Origin: Gibbula magus
Taxonomy: Eukaryota > Mollusca > Gastropoda > Trochida > Trochidae
Direction of reading: 5' to 3'
Assembly: GCA_936450465.1 (NCBI GenBank)
Contig: OW388300.1
Coordinates: 42,812,358-42,876,357, forward strand
Length of the DNA stretch: 64,000 nt
Both the position numbers and the translations under genes were made by a program. Numbering within the stretch: the stretch's first letter is position 1; every line of letters starts with the position of its first letter. This document shows positions 10,942 to 21,892 of the stretch, in pieces. The notes beneath the pieces were generated by a model that made no database searches, was not told the origin of the DNA, and worked only from the letters and a program-made list of their open reading frames with translations.

Positions 10942-11074
10942 TAGTCTAACACTGAGACTCTGAAAAGTATTTACTAGTTAAATATCACCATTTTATTAAA
11001 TATTAAAAAGGAGCCTATGACAAACGAAATATTCTGAAAGCAGGCTCCTTTCAAATATTGTTTCCGAGTCCAAG
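10942..11074. mobile_element. GACTCTGAAAA-type MITE, copy 1
   Basis: Ends AGTCTAACACTGAGACTCTG and a decayed inverse (CCGAGTCCAAG), with a central inverted AGGAGCCT...AGGCTCCT pair. It belongs to the family at 26989, 53650 and 56701. Confidence 0.6.
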
Positions 11075-11428
11075 TAAATGACGACTGGCATTTCTCCTTC
11101 TATTGAAGCAGCAAGTGTTCTACCTACAGATATTTCAAATCTATGCTAAACTTCGAAATTGATCAGACTTTTGACTTGCCTTTTCCACTACGGTGAGTTC
11201 TTGCCAAATTCTGATTTTCGAACTTTCCCCTTGAAACAGAAAATAGATAGCTGTAGAAAATCCCCAAGGAAGAAGCCTATGCAAGTACACGACAAATAAC
11301 ATTGTCATATGAGATGAATGAAACGTGCACAATCAAATTTAACCTACATTATACAACTTTAGTAATTTTCTTCTAAAGTCACGTTCTTCATTGCAACAAA
11401 ATGAAAAGTATGGCATGTATAAAATCAT
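11075..11428. other. no recognisable feature
   Basis: Non-coding. A short minus-strand frame (11141-11332) has no recognisable product. Confidence 0.4.
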
Positions 11429-11561
11429 AAGAAAACAGGATTTTCTGCTTGACAACTTCTTTATTGTTTAGTCACACACGTTTCGAGGTCTATGCTTACT
11501 CCTTCATCAGGTGAATGCGGGGATTATATAACAAGGTAGGGTGCATTTATACAGCATGTTA
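11429..11561 (-). mobile_element. Penelope-like terminal fragment with degenerate hammerhead-like core
   Basis: On the minus strand the order is CTGATGAAGGAG, a 12-nt spacer, ACCTCGAAACG, then CTAAACAATAAAGAAGTTGT and CAGAAAATCCTGTTTTCTTA. CTGATGA plus GAAA separated by a short hairpin is the hammerhead signature found in Penelope-like terminal repeats. Here stem II is imperfect (GAG/CTC with two extra bases) and the cleavage triplet is unclear, so the ribozyme is probably inactive. Confidence 0.5.
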
Positions 11562-12189
11562 ACAATTGTACGAAGTGTAATATGTAGTGACGAAAATCGA
11601 AGGAATTTTCCGATTTGTGCCTTAATTCTCTTAATGTTGATCATTATCAAATTTAAAGCAAAATGTCTCTAACGCATGATTGTATTTAAATCGTGAATTT
11701 ATAGCATAATGCATAAATGGAATATCGCTTTGAATAAGTTGGCTAAAAATAATGGTGTCGTTGGCAATTTACTGTAATGAGTCTTATTTTTCCAGCTCTA
11801 CTTTCGATTTTCAATTACGTTATACCCCATTAGGCTCAATATCAGAGGTTGCGAGATCGCTAGTAATGTAGCTGTACCAAACTATTCATCCAAACCACTT
11901 ATGTACTCATTAGTGATTGTTTGGCGGTTTTACAGAAAGAATATCCCCGCATGTAGGGTTTCGCGTGACATAAATTGGTCGTTCTACCTGATTCAAATCT
12001 AATGTTCTGTTTTATGTTTCTGTAATCTTCATAAAATGTCATTATTCAACTCTACTTTCGATTTTTCAATAAATTGATACGGTTACAATTTGGTTTCATT
12101 ATATTATCTTCAAGTTACAACAGATTTTAGGATTGGGTATTTGAAACTGTTCTACTCTAAATAACCTCCCGGTGTGGTGACTATTAAAA
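11562..12189. other. non-coding, weak internal repeat
   Basis: CTCTACTTTCGATTTTCAAT at about 11799 recurs with one insertion at about 12050, about 250 bp apart. Nothing else is supported. Confidence 0.35.
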
Positions 12190-12202
12190 CCTCTTTACTA
12201 GA

Positions 12203-12515
12203 TTGGGTGGGAGTGAGGTGAGTTGGTGTTTAACGCCGTTTGCAAGGTTATTTCACTTATATCACGGCTGATTGTATTTTTGCAGGGAAAAGCACCCGAT
12301 ACCATGTGGCTATTGCAGTGAAACCTTCGACCATCGGCTGGAACTAGCGAGCCATGGGTGATACTACGCTGAAATTCAGTGTAGCACTGCAACCAAACCT
12401 TACTGCATGTAAAACAGTTCTCTACAGCAGACAAAGTTACCGAGCGATTAGCGGGATTAAAACCCTGGACCTCTTGATCCGAAGCCGAACACGCCAACCA
12501 CTGCCCTATACCGCC
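12203..12515 (-). mobile_element. tRNA-derived SINE, full length, with 13-bp TSD
   Basis: On the minus strand it has a GGGGCGGTATAGGGCAGTGG head (A-box-like), a B-box-like GGTTTTAATCCCGC, a body with ACTTTGTCTGC and GGTTTGGTTGCAGTGC, and a tail ending in AACGGCGTTAAACACCAAC and TCACCTCACTC. The exact 13-bp CCTCTTTACTAGA flanks it at 12190-12202 and 12516-12528, the hallmark of LINE-driven retroposition. A minus-strand open frame across it (12198-12584) is a by-product. Confidence 0.9.
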
Positions 12516-12778
12516 CCTCTTTACTAGAAAGGGGTTTCTAAAATAAGTTTGGAAGCTTTCAAAGAAGGTAACTGCAATCTTCACGATCTATTGTCAACAC
12601 CTACTTACTTTCCCCCAGAAGTTTTGGGGTCGCCCTTACAAAATACTGTCAAATAGTCCATGATCCTCTTTTATGACTTACTTATTCATCCCTGCGTTTA
12701 GTATTAGTAGTTGAAAATTCAAAATACATACACATTGTCGTATAATAGCCTGTCAGGTAAGTTAAGTTTCAACACCCA

Positions 12779-13026
12779 GGGCCGTGTTCAAGAGAGGTTT
12801 CAAAGTAATCGCTCAATGAGCGATTAATTTTAAACCTCTCTTGAACGCGATTGCTCAATGTAGCGCTACGTAGCAAGGCGAGCAAACTTCGAGGAATTTG
12901 CACTGTGTCGTTCAAGAGAGAATTAGCGCTATTTGAGCGCTACTTGAGCGCTACTTGAGCGCTACTTGATCGCTACATTGAGCGATCAATGAGCAACTTA
13001 AGCGCTCGCTGTTACTGAACGGGGCC
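12779..13026 (+). mobile_element. foldback MITE-like element, copy 3
   Basis: Starts GGGCCGTGTTCAAGAGAGG and ends TTACTGAACGGGGCC. Hairpin at about 12785-12845, then four GAGCGCTACTT-type units. The ends GGGCC...GGCCC are the best-preserved terminal inverted repeat of the family. Confidence 0.8.
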
Positions 13027-14479
13027 ATCCTTTTGAGTGATATATGCCATCATTAGCTTAACTTCTTCAACTATGTAAATTTCGAGCCTGTATTCCTATA
13101 TGGCACAGAAAAGGGGACGACATGCAGCAATGCTTACATTAGAAACTGACGCAAGGTTGGCCTTGTGGGGAAGTTGTCCATAGCTATACACTCTAATGTT
13201 ATTATACACTTATTACATACCTATAATTGTACACATATTAATGTCTTAAAGGGTAAAAATATACCTGTGGATTGTACTGCAATAAATCTTTGTCTAAGAC
13301 AAGCAACTACTCCAAACAGATCAGCAAAGAAAAGATCAACGAACATGTCAACAGGAAGTTTATGATTGGATCTTGGATGAATGAGGTTGATAAGAAAGGT
13401 CACCCTATAAGCAACTATGATCTTCCACTGTTAAACAGGTAATTACAATCGACCAATTCCTCTGAATCTATCGTCTATATATGCTGAGCATATCGGTTAT
13501 TCACCACTACATGTACTTCAAGTTCAGATGTTACAACAAGACAAGGCTACTTCGATTTCCAGAAACGCTGCATGCAATCGGATCCTTATCTCCAAGATCC
13601 ATGTTCAAAGATCACTATAATGTGTCTGACCAACTATTTTAATGATAGATGACTGGTGCATAATTACACTAAGAGTAGCGATGTAAACTTCATGTGTGAT
13701 CTCTTTACCAGAACTTTGACGACTAACTTGCACTCAAGTAGTTTTGTTCTATTAACAGACACTTCTCATATCCACCGAGTTGTTATTTGTTCATAGTTTC
13801 ATTTTATAATAATCACAGGTCTATAAGAAATCATTTTCAGAGAATGCGATATATATCTGATTGATACGACTATTTTAAAGAACGACGGTTGATATATACC
13901 GTAAATCCTTAATTTTTGTGACGGTCTACCCCATTATCGTCTATTTGAGGCAAACGTGGATTTAGGTTTAGGGGGCCTAAAATAAGAAAAAGTGAGTTGA
14001 CTGATAAAGAAAATCCAATATAACCAGACAATGTTAACTTAAGACTAACATGTTTCCCCTTAACATCAACAATATTTTACAAACAAAAATTCAAATAGTT
14101 ACATATAAATGGAACCTTAAAGATGCCTGGATTTCCTAGAGCCGAGGAATCTAGACTGGCTATAATAATACTAGACTGACTGGTCGTAACATGAATATTT
14201 TGAGTCTGGAGGGCAGACAATGATGAACGTATGAAGTGCTCATATCACGCGATCCACACATCTCTGTAGTGTATATTTGTAGTAGATACATGGCGTGATT
14301 TCCTCAACTCTCATTTCGAATTATCATAATTTACATTTAGTTCCATTTCATAGGAACCGAGTCTGTTTTAATCAACTTCCTGCATTATCAAAGACAATCG
14401 ACTAATACATGCAATAAAGTATATATAAGGTTGTTGAATTCTTATAACCATGGTCAGGTTTAGGTATATACAGAAATAG
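13027..14479. other. no confident feature
   Basis: Mostly AT-rich. Overlapping short frames on both strands (13165-13403) are not recognisable. No repeat copy identified. Confidence 0.35.
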
Positions 14480-14571
14480 GGGCCGTGTTCAAGATAGGTT
14501 TCAAAGTAATCGCTCAATGAGCGATTACTTTTAAACCTATCTTGAACGCGATTGCTCAATGTAGCGCTACG
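14480..14571 (+). mobile_element. foldback element, copy 4 (5' part only)
   Basis: Contains only the GGGCCGTGTTCAAG end and the hairpin, stopping after GTAGCGCTACG. Both hairpin arms differ from the other copies at the same base pair (GATAGG/CCTATC instead of GAGAGG/CCTCTC), so pairing is kept. Confidence 0.8.
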
Positions 14572-14671
14572 TTTTTTCATTGGTTCGTTACATTTTTCCA
14601 GGTTATAAGTATGTAGATGTGCATCTATGTACCGACGGGTTAGACTAAATAGTTATTCAAAACTTCAAAAC

Positions 14672-14760
14672 ATTCTACTTTCGCTTTTTCCTCTGATATT
14701 GTAAATTCTACTTTCGCTTTTTCCTCTGATGTTGTAAATTCTACTTTCGCTTTTTCCTAC
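14672..14760. repeat. 33-bp tandem repeat, about 2.7 units
   Basis: ATTCTACTTTCGCTTTTTCC recurs at 14672, 14705 and 14738 with CTCTGATRTTGTAA between. Confidence 0.9.
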
Positions 14761-16839
14761 TATTCAGTTAATAGCTCAACTATCTATTTATCTTATACAA
14801 TAGGACGATCTACATTAATGTATATATTATGTACATATTCACGATATTTTAAACAGACAAATATCCTGTCGGCGATAAATACAACCATCCTTGTTTGAAA
14901 TGACTTTGACACACAGGTATCTCATATCTCATCAAAAGTCGATGTTGTACGTGACATCATATCATAGATTTAAAGTATTTATTCTTGAAAGTTTGCGTCT
15001 TGCGTCCTGCTTATCATGTATTACTAACAATACTTATAGATTCTCAATTCTGTCGTACCTAGAGTAACTGAACAATAGTCAATATGAGTGAAATGCTTGA
15101 CTTTGAACATTTCAAGTGATTCTATGACACATAAAAAGATAAAGTGTGAATGGATGAGTGTGTTCTCATCGTTACATGTACAACAACAACAACACATCAG
15201 ACATTTTAAATTTTGCATTAATGTATTTCAATGGAACATCTACTACCTTGGATAGAAGTCTCTATATGTAACAGGGTTTCTGAAATAAATAAATAAATAA
15301 ATGATAAAAAAAGTTGATTTTAAAAAGATTCACGAAAGTCTGGATTCCACCAAAGATGAATGATAATGACATGGCGTTCTTGTTTCCAATTCCTAGATGC
15401 ATCCCGTCGCTGAATATGGTTACATGGTGCCATCCTGTTAATTTTCTTTATCTAATACTGAGAGTACATAGAGTATGTTGTTAGAGTCACAGTTATCAAA
15501 CGTTTTCTGTGATGGTATTTTATCGAGAATTATAATTAAGTAATCACTGTTACTGAAAATAATAATGTTGATGCTAACTGACAATATAAAGGAGAAAAGT
15601 TGTTACTGAAATAGGCTTAATTGTCATATATTTGTTATTGGGAATGAAATGAGGTGATTAGAACTTAAATAAGCGCAAATAATATTTTGCCATGTATATC
15701 AAAGCCAAATCATGTTTTATAAGAACCTGATAATACAACGAACCTTCTCAAACATGTCAAAATTCGATATAAAAATCTATATATTCCAGGAACGTTTTGG
15801 AACATGCAAGTTTATTTAACAGAGAACACAGACAATGAATAGACAACGGAAATATGATAACCAAGAAGGGTATGACAAGGTTAACAACAGTAGCATATAT
15901 CTAGGAACTATATTTACCACATACAACGATTTCCTGATGATTAAACCATGGTGGTGACTATAGTGGTGACCTCACTCAATTGTGTTGACAGCGGATTATT
16001 TGAAAGAACCCATTTGGGCAATTTTATGTTTGTAGTGAATGGGTTAGGATTACAACATGCAACCCTTCGTTTTTTAAACTCCATTTAGACATTAGACAGT
16101 TAGATGGACCGTTAGAAACGATGGAGTGATTGTCAATAAGAACCGTGCCTTCTCCACAAGACGATGAAAGTCCAGGTGTAATAGTGTAATATAAAAGGGA
16201 ATAAGGGACAGATATAACCTTTTAGCATTGTATATTACTATAATTGTTTGGCAATTGATTTCAATTCAAGGGCATATTTTGGGCCTGAAATCATGACGTA
16301 TATGTATGTATTAATGTATGTATGTATGTATGTGTGTATGTATGTAGATATATAGATATATGTAGATAAATAGATTACATTTGAGGGAGGTGTACGTACC
16401 TCGCAAAATCAAAGTTTTTCTCCCTATATATATTTGGTCTTAAATATCTGGATGTGCGTTTAAATCTCGATTGTAGACCCCCCTCAACCCCCAAAAAAAT
16501 TCAGGCTGTGAAACAATTGTATATTTCGTGTCACCATACATGGATTCAGTGCGTGCGGTCTTCATTACACGACCATAAATATAACAGATAACACGGAGAA
16601 ATACAGTGATGATAAAGTTTGTAAACGGATTAAAATGATATTTGTCATATTCTTTTCTTTGTCGTAAGGAAATGCTATGATCATTACACTTGCAACCATC
16701 AGACTACCAAATTGTTTCCATAAACCTGTAATCGTAACTGAAGCACTAGAAAATTAATACATAAAAATATATTTGATGTGCACATCTCCAATATTTACCT
16801 TCCACATAGAGAATCCATTATAACATAGGAAATATTTGC
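14761..16839. other. non-coding with microsatellites
   Basis: AT-rich, with an (AAAT)n tract at about 15281-15302 and a (TATG)n/(TAGA)n tract at about 16305-16370. No gene is supported. Confidence 0.4.
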
Positions 16840-17335
16840 AGAAGCCGGAAACACCCGAACCGTCCCGAAGTCGGTCGCCGCTGTGTTGACAAGTGGCTGT
16901 GTATCGCAGCGTGTCTTCCTTTGACTTGTAATCGGTTTATTCGCACCATCGGCAGGCAACTCACAGGTAACGTGTTTACTTTAACATCCAAAACTTCACA
17001 ACAATCTAACACTTGACATTGACACGTTCCTTTCTAGTGTTTATGACTGTCAACCGGGAAATGTGCCGTTATTTGAAATAGACACCGGCTGGGTGTCTGT
17101 CAAATCATGAATAGTAGAATCGACCCTACGTTACTTCTAGCGTCCGAAACCGAAAGTCGATTTGATTATAGATATGTCCAAACCGTCCGAAATGGTCATA
17201 TGTTTGTTTTGAAATTCTACTAATATTTACATCATCTCAGGTAAACAGTAGGCCTAATTATGTCGCTACGCTCTGTTCGCGTGGCCGAGGTCACGCTTTA
17301 CTGAACACGAAGATGATAGAGGCGACAGTAAGTAA
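16840..17335 (+). promoter_or_regulatory. CpG-rich stretch, possible promoter/first exon
   Basis: Two CpG-dense patches (about 16845-16960 and 17110-17325) contrast with CpG-poor flanks. The second ends in GGCGACAGTAAGTAAATAA, in which GTAAGT at 17329-17334 would be a good splice donor for a + strand first exon. No reading frame is obvious. Promoter status is inferred, and a repeat origin is not excluded. Confidence 0.22.
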
Positions 17336-17400
17336 ATAATGTGTGTGTGATGTCTTTGTCGCGGCCTCATGTTACTGATATGTCACACGACCCCTTAACC

Positions 17401-17722
17401 CCTAACCTGCCGGTGTTTAAAACTTGAAATTCTTTCTGGTCGTTCTGGTGACCCAGTTTACTGTAGGAGAACATATTTCCTAAAAATTTGCTCAGGTAAA
17501 ATCTTCCAGATATTCAGTGATGACCAATCTGTAATGAAAATATTTACTGTACTTACATTAGTGAATGTTATATATGTTGCTTATGTATAAGTTTATGTCA
17601 TATTGTTCATGTAATGTAATTTATAGTTGTACATTGTGTGTCCATGTATATATGAAACCGTTTTGGTGTAAAACGAATTTCCTCCACCAAAATAAAGTCT
17701 TATCTTATCTTATCTTATCTTA
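17401..17722 (+). mobile_element. probable 3' end of a non-LTR retrotransposon
   Basis: Ends in AATTTCCTCCACC, AATAAAG and then a (TCTTA)n array from about 17696. A poly-A-like signal followed by a short tandem-repeat tail is typical of several LINE and SINE 3' ends. No reverse transcriptase sequence is present, so the left boundary is a guess. Confidence 0.4.
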
Positions 17723-18795
17723 TATCATAGACAGGTGATTATGGCCAATAAGTTATGAAAACTCAGTTTTCCATATTAAATAATATATTTATAACCTGTA
17801 AGCATGTATTTTTCACACAGAATTTTCTGGCAGAACTTGCATGATGTTTAGATTTCAGGTTGTGGGGAATTGTCAAAATACTGCCAATCAAATAGAAACC
17901 TACATGACATAATACATTAGTTGCTGAACGTCAGTATTTTACTGTCAAACTATACTGTCAAAATAGATATTGACCAACATCTTTTTATGTTTATATATTT
18001 CTGTTATTAAATTGAATAAAACACCTTTAGAAATATCTACATGTGACTGTCAAAGGGTTAAATATTATAAAGACTACATGACAAATATCAGTATTCAAAA
18101 CAGCTCATAGTATATGATATTTCATAGTGAACAAAAATGATAAAAGGGATAATTTTGTTACACTTCAATGAATTCAACAGCTGTTGATCACAAACTGGTA
18201 CAAAGTTTACAAACAGATATACTTAACCACAATATCACATGATTGTGGAGTAAAATTTGTAAAGATATACAATGTTGTAACATTTCACTGTTAAAACAAT
18301 TATTTTGACCACATTGTTATATTGATACTATAAAACCACTGTAAACTGAAATGAGTTCTTCCCAGTACATTGTTGTACATAAATGTGATCAAACACATGA
18401 TAACAATGTACATATTATGTCATTACCGCATAGGTGTTTCCATATAAAACATACATGTCATATTCAACAACAGATATTATACACAGTGCAATGCAGAAAA
18501 AAAAAACTAAAACAAATTTCATGTACAATATCTATGTCAATATCGCATGTACGCTCCCATGTAAACATACAAAGCATAACATTGTTCTCATAACCCATGT
18601 TTAGCTAACATAACTACACAGGGTATTTATCAATGGAGGAAACTAATGTAAACTGAAGAAAATACACCTGTGGTATAAATGTGTCCCACTGAATGTTAAA
18701 CATGTACTTACTGGTATACAATATACAAGATGATACAGAAATCTTTGTTTTGATTCAAAGTTTCACAGTTTGAGTCCTGGCTTTACAGTTTGATT
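17723..18795. other. AT-rich, no recognisable feature
   Basis: No repeat copies seen. The + frame at 18351-18593 is an unremarkable chance frame. Confidence 0.4.
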
Positions 18796-18835
18796 TGGGA
18801 TAACCCCTTGGGCTAAAGCCCTCAGGGTTTCATCC
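18796..18835. repeat. small hairpin
   Basis: GGGATAACCCCTTGGGCT and AGCCCTCAGGGTTTCATCCC are imperfect inverses. It is probably a decayed short palindromic repeat. Confidence 0.45.
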
Positions 18836-18867
18836 CTCCTTTTAGGTTTTTCATAGAGCAGAAAACC

Positions 18868-19166
18868 TCAGAGTCATGATATCAGTGAAATACTCTTGAA
18901 ACTCATCTCACCTCATGAGGTCAGGTGAGTTTCAAGAGTATTTCACTTACCGGTATATCATGGCTGCTAGTCTTATTGTAGTGAGAAAGCCTGCAACACC
19001 ATGTAGCTATGCATTGCGGTGAAACCTGGGAGCATCGGCTGGAACTAGTGAACCATGGGTGGTACTACGCTGAATCAGTGTAGCATTGCACCCAAACCTG
19101 ACTGTGTGTAGAATAGTTATCTTCCGCAGAAAAAGTTGTCAAGCGCCGATTCGATTCAATTCCTCC
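18868..19166 (-). mobile_element. SINE copy, tail-to-tail with a second SINE tail
   Basis: 18868-18900 is the 3' end of a + strand SINE (ATATCAGTGAAATACTCTTG). From about 18906 the same tail runs in the opposite direction into a minus-strand copy (GGTGAAACCTGGGAGCATCG, then GTGTAGCATTGCACCCAAAC). Together they form a palindrome around 18878-18958. The minus copy loses its tRNA-like head where the next element begins at 19167. Confidence 0.75.
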
Positions 19167-19836
19167 TTAAAGGGACATCCATTGTGTTGCTGGGGGTCAC
19201 ATGTACCAAACATTATAAATGGTGTTTCCTTATCGAGAAGTACCGATTGTTACAGAACATCACTATTTTGATCATAGTTGACTCAATATAGTGATGACAT
19301 GAAGGTAAAATTAGTGATTTCTGATAAAAAAAACTGGACAATGAACCGTGATTGACTAACATCAATAGTCAAATGTAATTTTTGACACTTGTTCATAACA
19401 GACATTAAGATAAATTTGGGTTGGTAGTGTTTAATAGATCATATAACTACTGTGCATGTAAATGGGACGTCTAGTTTCTGTTTCTGCACATGTAAAATGA
19501 TGTTGCTTGATTCCCATTGGAACCTTCAAATTACAATATATTTGGTGATTGGGGATGAACAACTAAGTTGAATTGAATTTTATTATATGACGAATTTACA
19601 AGGATAACATCATATAATAAATAGAATATCTGTCAATTCTTGACAAATACCATGTTTATCTCATCTCGTGAGGTAGAATACTTATATATTTTCACTCGTG
19701 ACTGCGCCACTCGTGAAAATATAACCTTTCTACCTCACTCGATGAGATAAACATGGTATTACCGGTAGTCAAGAAAAGACAGATATCCTCTATATATCAA
19801 CTAAAATCAATACATATGGTATGTTGGCACATATTA
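19167..19836. mobile_element. TTAAAGGTGCATCC-type element, copy 3 (interrupted)
   Basis: Starts TTAAAGGGACATCCATTGTG and shares ATAAATGGTGTTTCCTTATC, GAGAAGTACCGA and CATATAACTACTGTGCATG with copy 1. A hairpin is inserted near 19583-19805. The right terminus is missing where the next element begins at 19837. Confidence 0.65.
19624..19790. repeat. inserted long hairpin
   Basis: Arms about 19624-19699 and 19709-19790 are inverted with mismatches (ATACCATGTTTATCTCATC / GATGAGATAAACATGGTAT; AATATCTGTC / GACAGATAT). The loop is short and CG-containing (ACTGCGCC). It interrupts the surrounding element, so it is a younger foldback insertion. Confidence 0.75.
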
Positions 19837-19971
19837 AAAAGGACGGTTCTATGGGATATTTTTTGTTGAAACGAAATATTAGAGAATATTCCTCTTTACA
19901 CATATATTCTAGCTGCTAATACATGAATTAAACACATTCCAATTGAAAGATATTAATGAAGGTAATATTAA

Positions 19972-20112
19972 GGAGATAAACCTACTGTGTTTGAAAATCA
20001 GAGACATGTTATACTGGATTGATAGCGAGTAAATTTTAAATTGAAACCGAACGCGAAGCTATCAATCCAGTATAACATGTCTCTGATTTTCAAACACAGT
20101 AGGTTTATCTCC
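19972..20112. repeat. perfect hairpin with 54-bp arms
   Basis: Arms 19972-20025 and 20059-20112 are exact inverses over 54 bp, around a 33-bp loop. Absence of mismatches means a very recent origin or arm-to-arm conversion. The right arm directly abuts the terminal repeat of the element at 20113. Confidence 0.95.
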
Positions 20113-20988
20113 ATTCTACCATGACCGTTTTACCACGGGACTCTTTTTGTCGGATTCTGACAGTGCGTACAATGGCTAGCGCGCAAGCTCCGAATTACGT
20201 TCGAAAAATTCATTAATGACAACAGCAGCTATTTCGTAAAAAAAATAATGTTGCTATACACAAACTTTCCCCCCCATAAGTTGTCTTTAACTATTTAAAA
20301 AAATCTAATATATGTGTCATTTATTACGGGAGTTTTAATTTTGTTTTCCCAACATTCAGGTTCATACAATCAGGATTCATTTCTCCTGAATTCCGCATTT
20401 TTGGAATAACCCGCTAAGCATATCACGCGACATTCAAAATGGCTACCGTTTGCCGGTCGCTGTGAATGACGGGCTTGAGGATATTTATTTATTAAAATGA
20501 AGCGTTACAGGTAATGGTAATTGTCTCATTCGGGTAAGGAATGCAAATTCTAGTTATCAACGTAGGTGTGCAGATGATATGACATATGTATTTCTTATGT
20601 TGCATCAAAACGTTACGCTCGGTTTTCAGATCCGGCTGACCATTGCGTCAATGACATTGCGTTTGCTCGCCTTCTCAACTGCATCAAGTGTCACTATTTG
20701 GATAGATCTTGATACTGATGCAGTTTGTCTCGCTTATCTATCTGATGTAGCTCTAAAACATGCTACAGGAAAAATTAATTTGATTGTATCAGTTATTTTG
20801 ATTTCCACAAGTAGAGCACACCTTCAAATCGACCGTTTGTTCGGATAAATTGTGACGTCACAATGTAAATTTGTCAATACGCGGTGAAGCTGCGCTAAAA
20901 TCAGAGGAGGTTCAATCCAGAATTGATCGTGTTTGATTTTGCTGGAGAACCAATCAGAATCGAGTATCCAGCTATGTCATGGTAGAAT
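20113..20988. mobile_element. 876-bp element with 13-bp terminal inverted repeats
   Basis: ATTCTACCATGAC (20113-20125) is exactly inverted at 20976-20988. The interior is CpG-richer than its surroundings and contains a TTGTGACGTCACAA palindrome (about 20848-20861) and a CCAATCAGAATCG motif near the right end. An 89-codon + frame (20579-20848) has no recognisable family and is probably incidental. It looks like a non-autonomous DNA transposon nested in the older element. Confidence 0.55.
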
Positions 20989-21245
20989 TTTTGACAAAGT
21001 GATAAAGAGAAGCACACAAAAACAATGAGAAGTGAAGCTATATGGTATTCGGTGCTGTTGGAAAAACTTCGTTACAGCATGATAGGACATTGTTGATAAG
21101 TCTAAGGATCACCGTTTTGTTTATTTTGTAGATAGTCTTATCAATTTAAAATTAGGAAAAATACAGTACGTTTTCATCTCACGTATTAAATGCCAAAAAT
21201 CAAGATGGCGGCCAGTCGGCGATAGAACCCTGTCTTTAAAACACG

Positions 21246-21715
21246 AGGTGAATGTTCATCAGTAACAGGAGTGTTCATTCTGACAAGGAAGACCAGAGAA
21301 CATCAACCTGTTAACCATCTTTCATTAAACATACATTAACCTGCACCATGTTGTCACAATCTATCTTCTCAGTTTAGCTTCTTTCCATCCTTATCCTAAA
21401 GCAAAGTAAAACTTATCTTTGTGATAAACTGTCCATTAGTATCCGTCATCAGAACATAAACACCGATACCAACCCATCCTCAACACCAACAGCACCAGCT
21501 AGGATCTTTTAGAATTCACATTTTGGAGCATCTTATATTCATGAATTAAAGTGATAGTTCTATCAGAGATTTTTGCATTTTGTTTTGTATTTAGTGAAAC
21601 TTGTCCCTTTTACATTTTGTGTTGACATACTTTGATGGGACTGGATAATGTCATATTATTTTTTATTACCCATATGGTTGAAAATAACCAAGTTAATATT
21701 ATTGATATGAGCACA
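21246..21715. other. no recognisable feature
   Basis: AT-rich, no copies of window repeats. Confidence 0.4.
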
Positions 21716-21729
21716 TATGCACATATCAC

Positions 21730-21835
21730 GTTTGCCTAGCAACCATTGTCTCACCGTGACCTCCTGTATTGTGTCGTCTGTGACGTCATACAACGATTGT
21801 TCGTAACGTCACTGTAGCTTGCCGTCGATAGAGAA
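21730..21835. promoter_or_regulatory. X-box-like and CRE-like site cluster
   Basis: GTTTGCCTAGCAACC (21730-21744) resembles the RFX X-box. TGACGTCA (21781-21788) is a perfect CRE and TAACGTCA (21804-21811) a near match. Local CpG density is raised. Binding is inferred. A similar CTTAGCAACGGCGATGACG arrangement at 36431-36449 raises the possibility that this is repeat sequence. Confidence 0.25.
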
Positions 21836-21892
21836 GTGGGCCTTTTCCTGGCTATTTTTACGCGAATCAAATGGAATAAAATGAGTAATAAC

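Larger units (their letters stand above)
19837..21245. mobile_element. GGTTCTATC-end element, copy 1 (interrupted)
   Basis: The left end AAAAAGGACGGTTCTATGGG and right end GGCGATAGAACCCTGTCTTT are imperfect inverses. Flanking parts match the uninterrupted copy at 30838-31260 (ATTCCTCTTTACACATATAT; AACAATGAGAAGTGAA). About 1 kb (19972-20988) is inserted. The family has no coding frame. Confidence 0.65.

Noticed and set aside
12198..12584. 128-codon minus-strand open frame
   Set aside because: It runs through the SINE at 12203-12515; the translation is that of a tRNA-derived repeat, as also for the frames at 41111-41404 and 53841-54074.
20579..20848. 89-codon hydrophobic open frame
   Set aside because: It lies wholly inside a transposon-like element, with no family motif and no matching frame in related sequence.
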